Notes: a model not told the origin generated them from the sequence alone. DNA of 64,000 nucleotides from Anaerotruncus sp. (GCA_021770005.1 JAETRV010000027.1:1-64000); one strand, 5' to 3'; shown: positions 1 to 8,883, numbered from the stretch's first letter. Translations and numbers: made by a program.

Positions 1-147
1 TTTTATAAGAGGAAGGGTGGTACTGGCGGGGAAACACGAGAGCGAGCCGAACGCCGTGAGGCGCGGAGATTCGTGGTTCTCCGTCCAGCAGCTTGTCGAT
101 TTTATCGACAAGCTGATCTGCCTCCGCTCCCTCTGGGAGGCGGAGGC
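1..147 (+). promoter_or_regulatory. structured leader upstream of the opine-dehydrogenase-like gene
   Basis: Non-coding leader cut by the window edge. It holds two strong stem-loops. One is at 89-115, with a perfect 12-bp stem (CAGCTTGTCGAT / ATCGACAAGCTG, TTT loop). The other is at 120-147, GC-rich with one bulge and only a weak T run after it. A GGGTGGTAC string near position 15 and CGTCC near 81-86 recall the 3' half of a T-box antiterminator, but the upstream specifier part is outside the window. Either a truncated T-box or an unrelated structured leader would fit. Confidence 0.3.
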
Positions 148-188
148 TGTTGTATTTGGAACCAAGAAAGGATAGGGAGGTTTTTTCA

Positions 189-1220
189 TTGAAAGCGGCG
201 GTTTTAGGGCTGGGAAAGGTTGGACACGGGATAGCGGCGCTGCTGGCAGACCGGGGGCTGGAGGTGGCCTGTTTCACAAGGGACGGGGAGAAAGCAAAGG
301 CGGCCAACCGGTACGGTATCACGGTATCGGGCGCTTTGGAGGGCAACTTCCGGGTAACGGCGTTTACCGACATCGGCCAGGCGATCGATGGCGCAAAGCT
401 CCTGGTGGTAACCACCACGGCCAAGGGCCACCGGCCCATGGCGGAGCGGCTGCGGGGTAGGCTTCAGGAGGGCCAGCGCATCGTCGTCCTGGTAGGGAAC
501 TGGGGTGCATATGAGTTTTACAGCGTGCTGGGCCAAGAGGCCCGGGAGAAGGGCGTGATTATTGGTGAGACCAGCGGAAACCTTGCGGCAGTCCCTACAC
601 TGACCTGCCCCGCCGCCATCTTTATGAAACCCATCAAAAAATCCATGCCCTTTGCCGCCATCCCCGGCAGCGCCGGACCGGCGGTGGTGGTGGAGCTACA
701 GCGGGCCTTTCCGGAATTTTACCCGGCGGCCAACGTGCTGGATACCTCCCTCAACAGCACCAATCCTCCTATCCATGTGCCTTTCTGTATCTTTAACATC
801 ACCCGTATGGCCAATGGTGAGGACAGCCTGCTCTATGGAGAATGCTTGCCCCCAATCCTGCTGGACTTTGTTATGGCCGCAGACAGGGAGCGCTGCGCGG
901 TGGCGGAAGCCGTTGGCGTGGAGCCGAAGACCATTTTAGAGCTGCTGAACGATGCCTGGAACACCCGTTATGACAATATCAAAACTCTGGGGCTGGAAAA
1001 TGCCAGCCTGCGGAATGTCAAGCTGCCCAAAAGCCCCTATCACAGGTTTTTAACCGAGGACGTCCCCTACGGCTATATGGCGGTTAGCCGGCTGGGCAAA
1101 AAATATAACGTTCCTACCCCCAGAATCGACCTGCTGGTGGACGCCTACCGGTACCTGCTGGCGGAACGCGCCGAGCTGGACGGCCCCGTATTTGACCTCG
1201 ACCTACAGGAGGTCCTATAA
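189..1220 (+). CDS. opine/octopine dehydrogenase family NAD(P)-dependent oxidoreductase
   Basis: Cytoplasmic oxidoreductase of 343 residues. Family members reductively condense an amino acid with a 2-oxo acid, or run the reverse reaction. The N-terminus carries a Rossmann fingerprint (GLGKVG, residues 7-12). The C-terminal half looks like the octopine-dehydrogenase domain, with an Asn-rich stretch ending NPPIH (about 192-196), which matches the NPxxH signature. I chose the TTG at 189 because GGGAGG (175-180) lies 8 bp upstream; an in-frame TTG at 150 falls in the leader hairpin and has no ribosome site. The substrate cannot be read from sequence. RidA and a flavodoxin-ferredoxin gene lie downstream in the same direction, but a promoter-like site separates them. 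Confidence 0.75.
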   Translation: MKAAVLGLGKVGHGIAALLADRGLEVACFTRDGEKAKAANRYGITVSGALEGNFRVTAFTDIGQAIDGAKLLVVTTTAKGHRPMAERLRGRLQEGQRIVVLVGNWGAYEFYSVLGQEAREKGVIIGETSGNLAAVPTLTCPAAIFMKPIKKSMPFAAIPGSAGPAVVVELQRAFPEFYPAANVLDTSLNSTNPPIHVPFCIFNITRMANGEDSLLYGECLPPILLDFVMAADRERCAVAEAVGVEPKTILELLNDAWNTRYDNIKTLGLENASLRNVKLPKSPYHRFLTEDVPYGYMAVSRLGKKYNVPTPRIDLLVDAYRYLLAERAELDGPVFDLDLQEVL

Positions 1221-1355
1221 AAAGGACGTCAAGCGTCCCTCTATTCCTATAAATATGTGCAAACGTCTCACTTGGAATACAGCGGTCCCCTAGCGGGACT
1301 CGCCGGAGCGCTTCGACCCCTAGCAGATTTGAATTGTTCATAGAATTTGTAATCA

Positions 1356-1385
1356 TTGACAAAAGCCGCAATCTGGTGGTAGACT
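1356..1385 (+). promoter_or_regulatory. putative sigma-A promoter for ridA
   Basis: TTGACA (1356-1361), 18-bp spacer and TAGACT (1380-1385) in the 237-bp gap between the dehydrogenase and ridA. The perfect -35 makes this plausible although the -10 is weak. I see no other feature in the gap. Confidence 0.45.
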
Positions 1386-1457
1386 TTACTAGGGATGACC
1401 TTTCTCAGCAGAGAACGCCGCCTCCCAAAAATATATTAAGGATAAGGGGTAATCATT

Positions 1458-1826
1458 ATGAAACTGATCCAAACAGATAAGGCTCCGGGCGCAATCGGAC
1501 CTTACTCCCAGGCGTTTGCAACCAATGGGCTGGTCTTTACTTCCGGGCAGATTCCCGTAGACCCTGCCAACGGAGAGGTTCCCGAAGGGATTGCCGCACA
1601 GGCCGAGCAGAGCTGCAAAAACGTGGGGGCCATTTTGGAGGCCGCTGGCGCCAGCTTTGACCGTGTCATCAAGACCACCTGCTTCCTCGCCGACATGGGC
1701 GATTTCGCAGCCTTCAACGAGGTCTATGCCCGGTATTTTGTCTCCAAACCCGCCCGCAGCTGCGTCGCGGTAAAGACACTGCCCAAAAACGTCCTGTGTG
1801 AGATCGAAGCGATCGCTGAAGTGTGA
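1458..1826 (+). CDS. ridA: RidA family reactive intermediate/imine deaminase
   Basis: A 122-residue protein of the YjgF/YER057c/UK114 family. Family members hydrolyse reactive enamines and imines released by PLP enzymes, giving 2-oxo acids and ammonia. The length is typical. The family signatures are visible: GPYSQA near residues 14-19, TSGQIP near 28-33, and KPARSCVAV near 97-105, whose Arg100 corresponds to the substrate carboxylate-binding arginine; an acidic CEIEAIAEV tail follows. It starts with ATG after AAGGGG. The EFR1 gene follows after 23 bp, so the two are probably cotranscribed. An imine-scavenging role beside an opine dehydrogenase is chemically sensible but inferred. Confidence 0.92.
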   Translation: MKLIQTDKAPGAIGPYSQAFATNGLVFTSGQIPVDPANGEVPEGIAAQAEQSCKNVGAILEAAGASFDRVIKTTCFLADMGDFAAFNEVYARYFVSKPARSCVAVKTLPKNVLCEIEAIAEV

Positions 1827-1849
1827 TCTAACGGAAAGGGAAGCCGGAC

Positions 1850-2665
1850 ATGACTATTAAGCGCATATGTGCCCTGTATTTCAGCCCCACCGGAGGGACC
1901 GAAAAAATCGCCCGTTATGTGACGGAAGAACTGGCCCAGCATCTGGGCGGGGAGCCGGCCTACATCAACTTTACCCAGCCGGAAAACCGGCAACGCGAAT
2001 ATCATTTTGAAGCGGACGACCTTCTGGTGATGGCATCCCCGGTCTACGCCGGACGCCTGCCCAACAAGCTGATGCCTGTGTACGCCTCCCACCTCTTCGG
2101 CAACAACACCCCCGCAGTGCCCCTATGCATATTCGGCAACCGGAATTATGACGAAGCTCTGCGGGAACTGGTGCTCCTGCTGGAGGGGAACGGCTTCCAA
2201 ATTGCAGGAGCTGCGGCCTTTGCCGGGCGGCACGCTTTCTCGGACAAGGTAGGTACAGGCCGGCCCGACGTCCACGATCTGGAGCAGATGCGCGATTTTG
2301 CCGCCAAACTGGCAGAAAAGCTGGCCAAAGGCGAGTCCCTCTCCCCTCTGGCCATCGATCGCAGCGAGATCGGCCCTTACTACATCCCCCTAAAGGAGGA
2401 CGGTACCCCGGCAAAGTTCCTAAAAGCCAAACCGGCGACCGATCCCGGTCGGTGTGTCCATTGTGGATTGTGTGCTCAGGTCTGCCCGCTCCACAGCATC
2501 GACGCCGAAACCGCGGAGGCCACCGGTCTTTGCATCAAATGTCAGGCATGTGTGCGCCGCTGCCCCAAGGGCGCCAAACGGTTCGAAGATCCCGACTTTC
2601 TCTCCCATGTGGCCATGTTGGAACAGAACTATACGGCCCGTGCGGAAAACCTGATCCTTCTTTAA
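1850..2665 (+). CDS. EFR1-type flavodoxin/2x[4Fe-4S] ferredoxin fusion protein
   Basis: A 271-residue electron-transfer protein. The N-terminal flavodoxin-like half has a phosphate-binding loop SPTGGT (12-17) and a second flavin-loop candidate SPVYAGR (about 63-69). The C-terminal part (about 200-250) has two cysteine clusters, CVHCGLCAQVCP and CIKCQACVRRCP, each the CxxCxxCxxxCP pattern of a [4Fe-4S] centre. This architecture is the EFR1 family, common in anaerobic Clostridia and usually annotated from sequence alone. Redox partners are unknown. It is the last gene before the hairpin at 2675-2705. Confidence 0.88.
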   Translation: MTIKRICALYFSPTGGTEKIARYVTEELAQHLGGEPAYINFTQPENRQREYHFEADDLLVMASPVYAGRLPNKLMPVYASHLFGNNTPAVPLCIFGNRNYDEALRELVLLLEGNGFQIAGAAAFAGRHAFSDKVGTGRPDVHDLEQMRDFAAKLAEKLAKGESLSPLAIDRSEIGPYYIPLKEDGTPAKFLKAKPATDPGRCVHCGLCAQVCPLHSIDAETAEATGLCIKCQACVRRCPKGAKRFEDPDFLSHVAMLEQNYTARAENLILL

Positions 2666-2674
2666 CCAGAAATG

Positions 2675-2705
2675 CCGCACAGGAGATTTTGCCCCTCCTG
2701 TGCGG
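2675..2705 (+). terminator. Rho-independent terminator after the EFR1 gene
   Basis: An 11-bp perfect stem, CCGCACAGGAG / CTCCTGTGCGG, with a 9-base loop, followed by TATTTTC. It lies 10 bp after the EFR1 stop codon. Confidence 0.75.
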
Positions 2706-2747
2706 TATTTTCAGGCCTGGCCTGTCCTGCTCTGCCCGGATTTGTCA

Positions 2748-2776
2748 TTGACATTTCGCAGAAAACGCGATATGAT
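2748..2776 (+). promoter_or_regulatory. strong sigma-A promoter for the small membrane protein
   Basis: TTGACA (2748-2753), 17-bp spacer, TATGAT (2771-2776): near-consensus, about 48 bp before the ATG at 2824. Confidence 0.8.
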
Positions 2777-2823
2777 AAAATGCGTATCAACCATTCATTA
2801 ACCATGTATAGGAGTCTTTTTAG

Positions 2824-3087
2824 ATGAAACTGTTCAACCGTATCCTTCAGATTATTTGCCTGACGGTGATCCTCTCCACCGCCGTATCCGCTTATCTCGA
2901 CCCCTCGGTCATGACCTACACCATCCAGGTGGTGGCGGGCGTAGTTGTCGCAGTAGGCGCAGTTGCCGGCATCTATTGGCGCAAGGCAAAGAAAAAGGTG
3001 CAGGACAAGCTGGGGATTGACGAAAACGCCAAAAAAGAAGTCGAAGAGGATGTCGTTGCGTTTACCGAAACTTCCGACGGAAAATAA
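2824..3087 (+). CDS. small two-helix membrane protein of unknown function
   Basis: An 87-residue protein with its own near-consensus promoter and an AGGAG site, so very likely real. The first about 24 residues form a signal-like hydrophobic helix ending VSA. A YLDPSVMTY segment follows, then a second helix (about 37-52, rich in V/A/G), then a basic patch WRKAKKK and an acidic hydrophilic tail. Short proteins with a YLDPG/S motif followed by a membrane helix and a KRI/RKA-type basic stop are recurrent in Clostridia, but I know of no assigned function. It is monocistronic. Confidence 0.7.
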   Translation: MKLFNRILQIICLTVILSTAVSAYLDPSVMTYTIQVVAGVVVAVGAVAGIYWRKAKKKVQDKLGIDENAKKEVEEDVVAFTETSDGK

Positions 3088-3107
3088 TCTCTGCATTTCT
3101 CCCCTGA

Positions 3108-3215
3108 AAACCTGTTTCACCTCTTTCGAAGGGTGCTTTTTCACTTTGCAAAAGCACCCTCTTGCTGTCCTTTGGCGTGCTTCACTGCGGTTCGCAGTGG
3201 GAACCGCCACCTTTT
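3108..3215 (+). repeat. type A intergenic repeat, partial
   Basis: A degenerate copy of the dispersed type A element: a CCTGTTTCA-like left end, the hairpin GGGTGCTTTTT...AAAAGCACCC (about 3125-3160) and the CACTGCGGTTCGCAGTGG palindrome module. The hairpin can act as a terminator for the upstream small membrane protein. Confidence 0.6.
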
Positions 3216-3248
3216 TTGACCGCTTCTGAGCGGAACGGAGGGAAACCT

Positions 3249-3875
3249 ATGATTGCATATACGACCATCCGGGCAGACGCTTCGGACGAATTCACCGAAC
3301 GGCGCTCCCGGTTCATCGGGTATATTCGTCCGGTCCGCACCGAAGAGGAAGCGGTCGCGTTCATCAACGAGAAAAAGTCGGCGCACTGGGACGCCACCCA
3401 CAACGTCTATGCATATATCCTGCGGGAAGGACAGACCCGGCGCTATTCAGACGACGGGGAGCCCCAGGGCACAGCGGGAATGCCGGTGCTCGATGTCCTG
3501 CAAAAGGAGGGCTTGACCGACGTGGCCGTTGTGGTGACCCGCTATTTTGGCGGGATCCTGCTGGGCGCGGGCGGGCTGGTGCGCGCCTATTCCCATGGGG
3601 CAAAGCTCGCGGTGGATGCGGCGGAACGGATGACCGTGAGCGAATGCACCGAGCTGGCGCTGGAATTTGGCTACGACCTCTACGGTAAAATCTCCTATAT
3701 CCTGCCGAAATATCACGCCCGGACAACCTTTTCCGACTTCGGGGCGGTGGTGCGGCTGCAAATTCTGCTGCGGGATTGCGACCTTGCGCCGTTTGAAAAG
3801 GAGTTGACCGAGCTGACCGCGGCACAGGTAGTCCCGCAGATTGTCGAAAAACGGTTTGCTTGTATCGAGGGGTGA
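3249..3875 (+). CDS. YigZ/IMPACT family protein (UPF0029)
   Basis: A 208-residue cytoplasmic protein. The N-terminal UPF0029/IMPACT domain shows the usual motifs: RRSRFIGYI near residue 18, SDDGEPQGTAG near 68-78, and VVVTRYFGGILLGAGGLVRAY near 91-111. A small C-terminal domain completes the normal YigZ length. In eukaryotes IMPACT proteins modulate GCN2; in bacteria a ribosome- or RNA-associated role is suspected but unproven. I chose the ATG at 3249 because GGAGGG precedes it; upstream in-frame codons lie in the type A repeat. The gene stands alone between two repeats. Confidence 0.88.
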   Translation: MIAYTTIRADASDEFTERRSRFIGYIRPVRTEEEAVAFINEKKSAHWDATHNVYAYILREGQTRRYSDDGEPQGTAGMPVLDVLQKEGLTDVAVVVTRYFGGILLGAGGLVRAYSHGAKLAVDAAERMTVSECTELALEFGYDLYGKISYILPKYHARTTFSDFGAVVRLQILLRDCDLAPFEKELTELTAAQVVPQIVEKRFACIEG

Positions 3876-3967
3876 GCAACTCCACCCAAGCCTCTTTCAT
3901 AGGAACCCATGGGCGCTTCGCCCCGCTTGCAAACGGCAGCGAAAAAATCAATCAAGTGAAGCTTTTA

Positions 3968-4294
3968 GAGCCTGTTCAGAATCCTTTGCAGGGGGCTTTT
4001 TCTCTTGTAAAAAGCCCCCTCTTGCCGCCCAAAGGGCAGCAATTCACCCGACTGCCGCCGCAGCGGCGTGCAGAGGCCAACCGACGCGAAGCGTCGGCTC
4101 TTAGGCCGGAGCAAAAATACGCTTCTCAGGATAAAGATTCCGCATCCTGCGGGATGCGGCCAAAGGCTCTGCCTTATCTCGCGCTAAGTGCCCGCCTTTG
4201 GCGGGTTGCGCTCGAAACGCTTCGCTGCGGCTCGCAGTGGAAACCGCAATTTTTCGAGAAAAATTGCGTAAAGCTTCAGATGCTGAACAGGTTC
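3968..4294 (+). repeat. type A mosaic repeat, complete copy (327 bp)
   Basis: The best complete copy. It begins GAGCCTGTTCAG (3968) and ends CTGAACAGGTTC (4294), so its ends are inverted repeats. Modules in order: hairpin GGGGGCTTTTT / AAAAAGCCCCC; CCGCCGCAGCGGC and CCGACGCGAAGCGTCGG palindromes; CGCTTCTCAGGATAAAG; CCGCATCCTGCGGGATGCGG; CCCGCCTTTGGCGGG; ACTGCGAGCC-type palindrome; and AATTTTTCGAGAAAAATT followed by GCGTAAAGCTT. It fills the gap between yigZ and dgt. The rest of that gap (4295-4433) shows only a possible TATAAT at 4371-4376. Confidence 0.85.
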
Positions 4295-4433
4295 TGAGAT
4301 ATGAAACAGGTCGATTCCTGTCTATTGCAAGAAATTTTTGCATAGGGCAGGAATTTTTCTTTTGGCGGAGTATAATATATTAGAGCGAAATTGGGAACCG
4401 GCAGAATGACAGCATCAGAAAGGGTGGACAGCC

Positions 4434-5444
4434 ATGACAATCCGTGAGCGAACCGAACAGATCCAGACGGAAACCCTTTCAAAATATGCCAGCCTCCCTC
4501 AAAATTCCCGTGGCCGCGAGCGCCCGGTCGAGGATTGCCCGATCCGTACCGCCTACGCGCGAGACCGGGACAGGATCGTCCACTGTAAAAGCTTCCGGCG
4601 ATTGATGCATAAAACACAGGTCTTCCTCTCCCCGGAAAGCGACCACTACCGCACCCGCCTGACCCATACGCTCGAGGTCAGCCAGATTGCCCGTACCATC
4701 GCCTCTGCGCTGCGGCTCAATGAAGAACTCACCGAGGCAATCGCACTGGGGCACGACTTAGGGCATACCCCGTTCGGACACGCGGGAGAACGGGCGCTCA
4801 ATCAATGCTGTCCCTACGGTTTTTCTCATCCAGAGCAGAGCGTACGGGTGGTCGAAGAGCTGGAAAATGGCGGCACAGGGCTGAACCTCACCTTTGAAGT
4901 GCGCAACGGGATCGGCTGCCACTCCTACTCCAATCCGTCCGCCGAGGGGAAGGCACAGACGCTCGAAGGCCGGGTGGTCTATTTTGCGGACAAGATCGCC
5001 TACCTCAACCACGACCTGGAGGATGCGATTCGCGCCCAAGTGCTTTCAGAGGAGGAGATCCCCTGGACGATCAAATACACCCTCGGGCGGACCAAATCCC
5101 AGCGGATCACCTCGCTGATCGAGTCGGTCGTCCAGAACAGCGGCGAGGAGATCCGGATGGACCCTACCACCGGTGAGGCATTCCATCAGTTCCACCAGTT
5201 TATGTATGATGCGGTCTATACCAGCCCCGCCGCCAAAGGGGAAGAAGGCAAGGCACAGGCTGTTGTGGAGCAGCTATATTCCTATTTTACCGAACACCCC
5301 AAGGAACTTCCGGGGGAATACAAGATCATCCTGAAACGTTCGGACGAGGCCCGCGCAGCCTGCGACTATATCTCAGGCATGTCCGACCGGTATGCCGTCG
5401 CGACCTATGAGCGGCTATACGTGCCGCAGCCGTGGAGCGTCTGA
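4434..5444 (+). CDS. dgt: deoxyguanosinetriphosphate triphosphohydrolase-like HD protein
   Basis: A 336-residue cytoplasmic HD-superfamily metalloenzyme. Dgt-type enzymes hydrolyse dNTPs to deoxynucleoside and triphosphate. Metal-binding motifs are clear: H in RLTHTLEVSQIAR (about residue 76), HDLGHTPFGHAGE (about 107-119) and a later D in YFADKIAYLNHD. The N-terminus has the typical RDRDRIVHCKSFRRLMHKTQVF segment that precedes the HD core. The length fits the short dGTPase-like subfamily common in Gram-positives, often found just before dnaG as here. GGGTGG precedes the ATG. Confidence 0.9.
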   Translation: MTIRERTEQIQTETLSKYASLPQNSRGRERPVEDCPIRTAYARDRDRIVHCKSFRRLMHKTQVFLSPESDHYRTRLTHTLEVSQIARTIASALRLNEELTEAIALGHDLGHTPFGHAGERALNQCCPYGFSHPEQSVRVVEELENGGTGLNLTFEVRNGIGCHSYSNPSAEGKAQTLEGRVVYFADKIAYLNHDLEDAIRAQVLSEEEIPWTIKYTLGRTKSQRITSLIESVVQNSGEEIRMDPTTGEAFHQFHQFMYDAVYTSPAAKGEEGKAQAVVEQLYSYFTEHPKELPGEYKIILKRSDEARAACDYISGMSDRYAVATYERLYVPQPWSV

Positions 5445-5454
5445 AGAAAACGAA

Positions 5455-5548
5455 ACGCTGAACCTGTTCAAAACCGAAAGCTTTACTCAATTTTTCTCGA
5501 AAAATTGCGGGGTCGAGGGGCGGAGCCCCCGTTGCCGCGTGCACGCGA
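5455..5548 (-). repeat. type A repeat, partial, abutting dnaG
   Basis: The right half of a type A element in reverse orientation: GAACCTGTTCAAAA end, AAGCTTTACTC, palindrome AATTTTTCTCGAAAAATT, then GGGGTCGAGGGGCGGAGCCCCC. It ends immediately before the AAGGAGGG site of dnaG, so the dgt-dnaG transcript is predicted to run through it. Confidence 0.75.
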
Positions 5549-5561
5549 AGGAGGGCAGCCT

Positions 5562-7343
5562 TTGATTTCTGACCTGTTTTTGCAGGAGCTAAAAAACAAC
5601 AACGATATTGAACAGCTCGTCTCCTCCTATGTCAAGCTTCGCAAACGGGGGCGGATTTCCAGCGGGCTTTGCCCGTTCCATTCCGAGAAATCCCCCTCGT
5701 TTACCGTCTATCCGGACAACCAGAGCTTTTATTGCTTTGGCTGCGGCGCCGGCGGGGACATCATCACCTTTGTCCGCCGGATCGAAAATCTCGAATACGT
5801 GGAAGCAGTCAAATTTCTTGCGGAGCGGGCCGGGATGGCGATGCCCGAGGACACCGGGGATGACCGGACCGCCCGGCTGAAGGTGCGGGTCTTTGAGCTG
5901 AACCGCACGCTCGCCCGGTACTACCACAACCTGCTGAAACAGCCCTCCGGCAAGGAGGGTCTGGACTATCTGCACGCGCGGGGGCTCTCCAATCAGACGA
6001 TTATCCGGTTTGGGCTGGGGTTCGCTCCGAACGGCTGGGACCTGACCGCCCGTTACCTCCGTGACAAGGGGTTCACCGACGAGGAGTTGGTCGCGGCTGC
6101 GGTCGCGGCCCGGAACAGCCGGGGCGGGCTTTACGACCAGTTCCGCAACCGGGTCATCTTCCCGATCATCGACCTGCGCGGCAATGTAATCGGCTTCGGC
6201 GGGCGGATCATGGGGGCGGACAGCGGGCCAAAGTACCTCAACTCGGGGGACACGCCGGTCTTTAAAAAGAGCCGCAACCTGTTCGCGCTCAACTTCGCCA
6301 AAGCGTCCAAGCGGAAAGGGCTGCTGCTCTGCGAGGGCTATATGGACGTGATTGCGGTGCATCAGGCGGGGTTTGACAATGCGGTCGCAACCCTCGGGAC
6401 CGCATTGACCGGCGAACAGGCGCGGTTGATCGCCCAGTATACCGATCAGGTGACGATCGCCTACGATTCGGACGGGGCCGGGCAGACCGCGACCCGGCGC
6501 GCGGTCGGGCTGCTTTCGGAGACCGGGGTCAAAATCCGGGTGCTGACGATGAACGGCGCCAAAGACCCGGACGAGTTTATCAAAACGTTTGGGGCGGAGC
6601 GGTTTGGCCTGTTGATCGAAAACGCCTCCAATGCGACCGAATTTGAAGTCGCCAAGCTGCGGCAGAAATACCCCACCGAGACTGCGGACGGCAAGGTCAG
6701 CTTTTTGCGGGAGTTTGTCAAGCTGATGACCGGCGTAACCAACCCGATCGAACGGGACGTCTACATCGCAAAAACCGCGTCTGAACTCGAGGTGGACAAA
6801 ACCGCCATCACCACCCAGCTCAATTACGAGCTCAAGCGCGCCGCCCGCAAGGGCAAACGGCGGGATGCTTCCGAACTGAAGGTCTACAGCGAAGCCCAAG
6901 GTCCGGCGCGCGGAACGGTGGACCTCCAGCGGTCACGCAACATCAAGTACGCGCTGGCCGAGGACAAGCTGCTTGCAATCCTGATGAAAAACCCCGACTA
7001 TTACCGGCATATCTCCGGGCGGATCCAGATCGGGGATTTCGTGACCGACCGCAACCGGGAACTGGCACAGGTGCTTTTTGACCGGCTGGAAAACGGGCAG
7101 TCGATCGAGCTGACCATGCTTTCCGCAGAACTCTCGATCGACCAGATGGGGATTGCCGCCGAGCTGCTGAACTCGATTTCAGGCATGACATTTGATACAG
7201 CGGATGCAGATGCATACATCGAAACCATATTAAGCTATCAGGAACAGAAATCGCAGGACGAGGTCGCCGCAATGTCGGACGACGATCTGAGGGCATACAT
7301 CACCTCGCTTGCATCCAAAAAAAACAGGGGGACAAAAAACTGA
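5562..7343 (+). CDS. dnaG: DNA primase
   Basis: A 593-residue replication primase that makes RNA primers for the replisome. The N-terminal zinc-binding domain has C37-P-F-H40 and C58-F-G-C61. The RNA-polymerase core follows, with the RFGLGFAP-type segment and the TOPRIM glutamate motif LLCEGYMDV and DSD in YDSDGAG. A C-terminal DnaB-interaction-type helical region completes it. I chose the TTG at 5562 because AAGGAGGG lies 6-12 bp upstream and homologous sequence begins there; the 19 upstream in-frame codons are type A repeat sequence. It overlaps rpoD by one base (TGATG), so the two are translationally coupled. Confidence 0.95.
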   Translation: MISDLFLQELKNNNDIEQLVSSYVKLRKRGRISSGLCPFHSEKSPSFTVYPDNQSFYCFGCGAGGDIITFVRRIENLEYVEAVKFLAERAGMAMPEDTGDDRTARLKVRVFELNRTLARYYHNLLKQPSGKEGLDYLHARGLSNQTIIRFGLGFAPNGWDLTARYLRDKGFTDEELVAAAVAARNSRGGLYDQFRNRVIFPIIDLRGNVIGFGGRIMGADSGPKYLNSGDTPVFKKSRNLFALNFAKASKRKGLLLCEGYMDVIAVHQAGFDNAVATLGTALTGEQARLIAQYTDQVTIAYDSDGAGQTATRRAVGLLSETGVKIRVLTMNGAKDPDEFIKTFGAERFGLLIENASNATEFEVAKLRQKYPTETADGKVSFLREFVKLMTGVTNPIERDVYIAKTASELEVDKTAITTQLNYELKRAARKGKRRDASELKVYSEAQGPARGTVDLQRSRNIKYALAEDKLLAILMKNPDYYRHISGRIQIGDFVTDRNRELAQVLFDRLENGQSIELTMLSAELSIDQMGIAAELLNSISGMTFDTADADAYIETILSYQEQKSQDEVAAMSDDDLRAYITSLASKKNRGTKN

Positions 7344-8428
7344 TGGGAGCACAGGAAAAGAAAGCGTTACTCAAAGAGCTGATCGAGACCGGCAAGGCCA
7401 AGGGCAAGCTGACCACCAAGGAACTGAGCGACGCGCTCGAAGAGCTGGACTATGACGTTGAGCAGGTTGATAAGCTCTATGACATGTTCGAGCAGAACAA
7501 TATTGAAATCGTGGAAGACATGGTCACGCCGGTGGAGGAGGACTTCAAAAATATCGGGAAGGACACCGATCTGGATGTCGCGCTCGCCGCTGAGGGCATC
7601 AACATCGACGACCCGGTTAAGGTCTATCTGAAGGAGATCGGCCGGGTGCCGCTGCTCTCCGCCGACGAGGAGATCAACCTCGCGGTGCGGATGGCCGAAG
7701 GGGATATCGAAGCCCGCAAACGCCTCTCGGAGGCCAACCTGCGCCTGGTGGTCAGCATTGCAAAACGGTATGTCGGCCGCGGGATGCAGTTTCTCGACCT
7801 GATTCAGGAGGGCAATCTGGGCCTGATTAAAGCGGTCGAGAAGTTTGACCACACCAAGGGCTTCAAATTCTCCACCTATGCCACCTGGTGGATCCGGCAG
7901 GCGATCACCCGCGCAATCGCGGACCAGGCGCGCACCATCCGCATCCCGGTGCATATGGTCGAGACGATCAACAAGGTGAAGAAGGTCAGCTCACAGCTGC
8001 TGCACAAAAATGGGCACGAGCCGTCCGCCGAGGAGATCGCCGCAGAGCTGGATATGCCCGCCGACAAGGTGCGGGAGATCATGCGGGTGGCGCAGGAGCC
8101 GGTCTCGCTCGAAACGCCGATCGGTGAAGAGGAGGACAGCCATCTCGGGGATTTCATCGAGGATGTAGAGGCTCCCGCTCCGGCGGAGGCGGCGTCCCAC
8201 ACCCTGCTGAAGGAGCAACTTTCCGAGGTGTTGCAGACCCTCACCCCGCGTGAAGAAAAGGTGCTCCGCCTGCGGTTCGGGTTGGAGGACGGGCGCAGCC
8301 GCACCCTGGAAGAGGTGGGCAAGGAGTTCAACGTCACCCGCGAGCGGATCCGGCAGATCGAAGCGAAGGCGCTTCGCAAGCTGCGGCATCCCTCCCGGAG
8401 CAAGCGCCTCAAGGACTTTTTGGACTAG
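7343..8428 (+). CDS. rpoD: RNA polymerase primary sigma factor (sigma-A/RpoD)
   Basis: The 361-residue housekeeping sigma factor. A short region 1.1 is at the N-terminus. Region 1.2 includes [16 protein letters not shown]. Region 2 has the core-binding and -10 recognition segments ([19 protein letters not shown] and [17 protein letters not shown]). Region 3 has [13 protein letters not shown]. Region 4 has the helix-turn-helix [20 protein letters not shown], ending in the conserved [13 protein letters not shown]. The length matches Firmicutes SigA. The consensus promoters seen across the window fit this factor. Its stop codon TAG is formed by a TA plus the first G of the 161-bp element inserted at 8428. 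Confidence 0.97.
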   Translation: MGAQEKKALLKELIETGKAKGKLTTKELSDALEELDYDVEQVDKLYDMFEQNNIEIVEDMVTPVEEDFKNIGKDTDLDVALAAEGINIDDPVKVYLKEIGRVPLLSADEEINLAVRMAEGDIEARKRLSEANLRLVVSIAKRYVGRGMQFLDLIQEGNLGLIKAVEKFDHTKGFKFSTYATWWIRQAITRAIADQARTIRIPVHMVETINKVKKVSSQLLHKNGHEPSAEEIAAELDMPADKVREIMRVAQEPVSLETPIGEEEDSHLGDFIEDVEAPAPAEAASHTLLKEQLSEVLQTLTPREEKVLRLRFGLEDGRSRTLEEVGKEFNVTRERIRQIEAKALRKLRHPSRSKRLKDFLD

Positions 8429-8588
8429 GGGCTGTTTGAAAAATCGAAATCACCGTCTTTTTCTACAAAAAGCGGCATCTGCTGTGTCAAAAATGCTCGG
8501 AATACATCAAGTATTCCTGTGCTTTTTTCCTTGCAGCTGCTCATTTTTTGCGAAAAATCCGTTCATTTCTCTATTTTCAAACAAGCCC
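8428..8588 (+). mobile_element. 161-bp MITE-like element, copy 1, with TA target duplication
   Basis: It begins GGGGCTGTTTGAAAAATCG and ends CTATTTTCAAACAAGCCC, giving imperfect terminal inverted repeats. TA flanks both sides (8426-8427 and 8589-8590). A second copy in reverse orientation at 61231-61391 is the same length with 5 mismatches by eye. There is no coding capacity. TA duplications suggest mobilisation by an IS630/Tc1-mariner-type transposase encoded elsewhere (inference). Confidence 0.85.
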
Positions 8589-8693
8589 TAACACCCATTT
8601 CCTTTACCGCCGCCTAGAGGGCGGCATGAGGGGGCTGCGGGCGCAAGCGCCTTTGTTCCCTGTCCGCTACATAGCATTGTTCATAATTTCTAG

Positions 8694-8722
8694 TGGACTT
8701 TTTCGGTAAACTGCGCTATAAT
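8694..8722 (+). promoter_or_regulatory. putative sigma-A promoter of the foldase gene
   Basis: TGGACT (8694-8699), 17-bp spacer, TATAAT (8717-8722). The transcript would have a leader of about 155 nt. The stretch 8591-8690 between the MITE and this promoter shows only a CCGCC/GGCGG hairpin. Confidence 0.6.
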
Positions 8723-8784
8723 TGTGCGCAGAAACAAAACAGCGAAGCGGCATTTGCCGGCGATTCGATCAAAACCACTCTCGC

Positions 8785-8817
8785 GGAAGCCTGCCGCGGC
8801 GGTGCCGCAGGCTTCCG
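8785..8817 (+). promoter_or_regulatory. leader hairpin upstream of the foldase gene
   Basis: A perfect 10-bp stem GGAAGCCTGC (8785-8794) / GCAGGCTTCC (8807-8816) inside the predicted 5' leader. Only three Ts follow, so it may be an mRNA-stability or attenuation structure rather than a full terminator. Confidence 0.4.
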
Positions 8818-8883
8818 TTTGCAGTTATCTCCCTGCAACAGAAAACTGCACCGCGAAAACCCCATTAGGAGGAACAGAAAAGG

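Noticed and set aside
5589-6899. 436-codon frame antisense to dnaG
   Set aside because: Antisense shadow of a conserved essential gene; no start signal.
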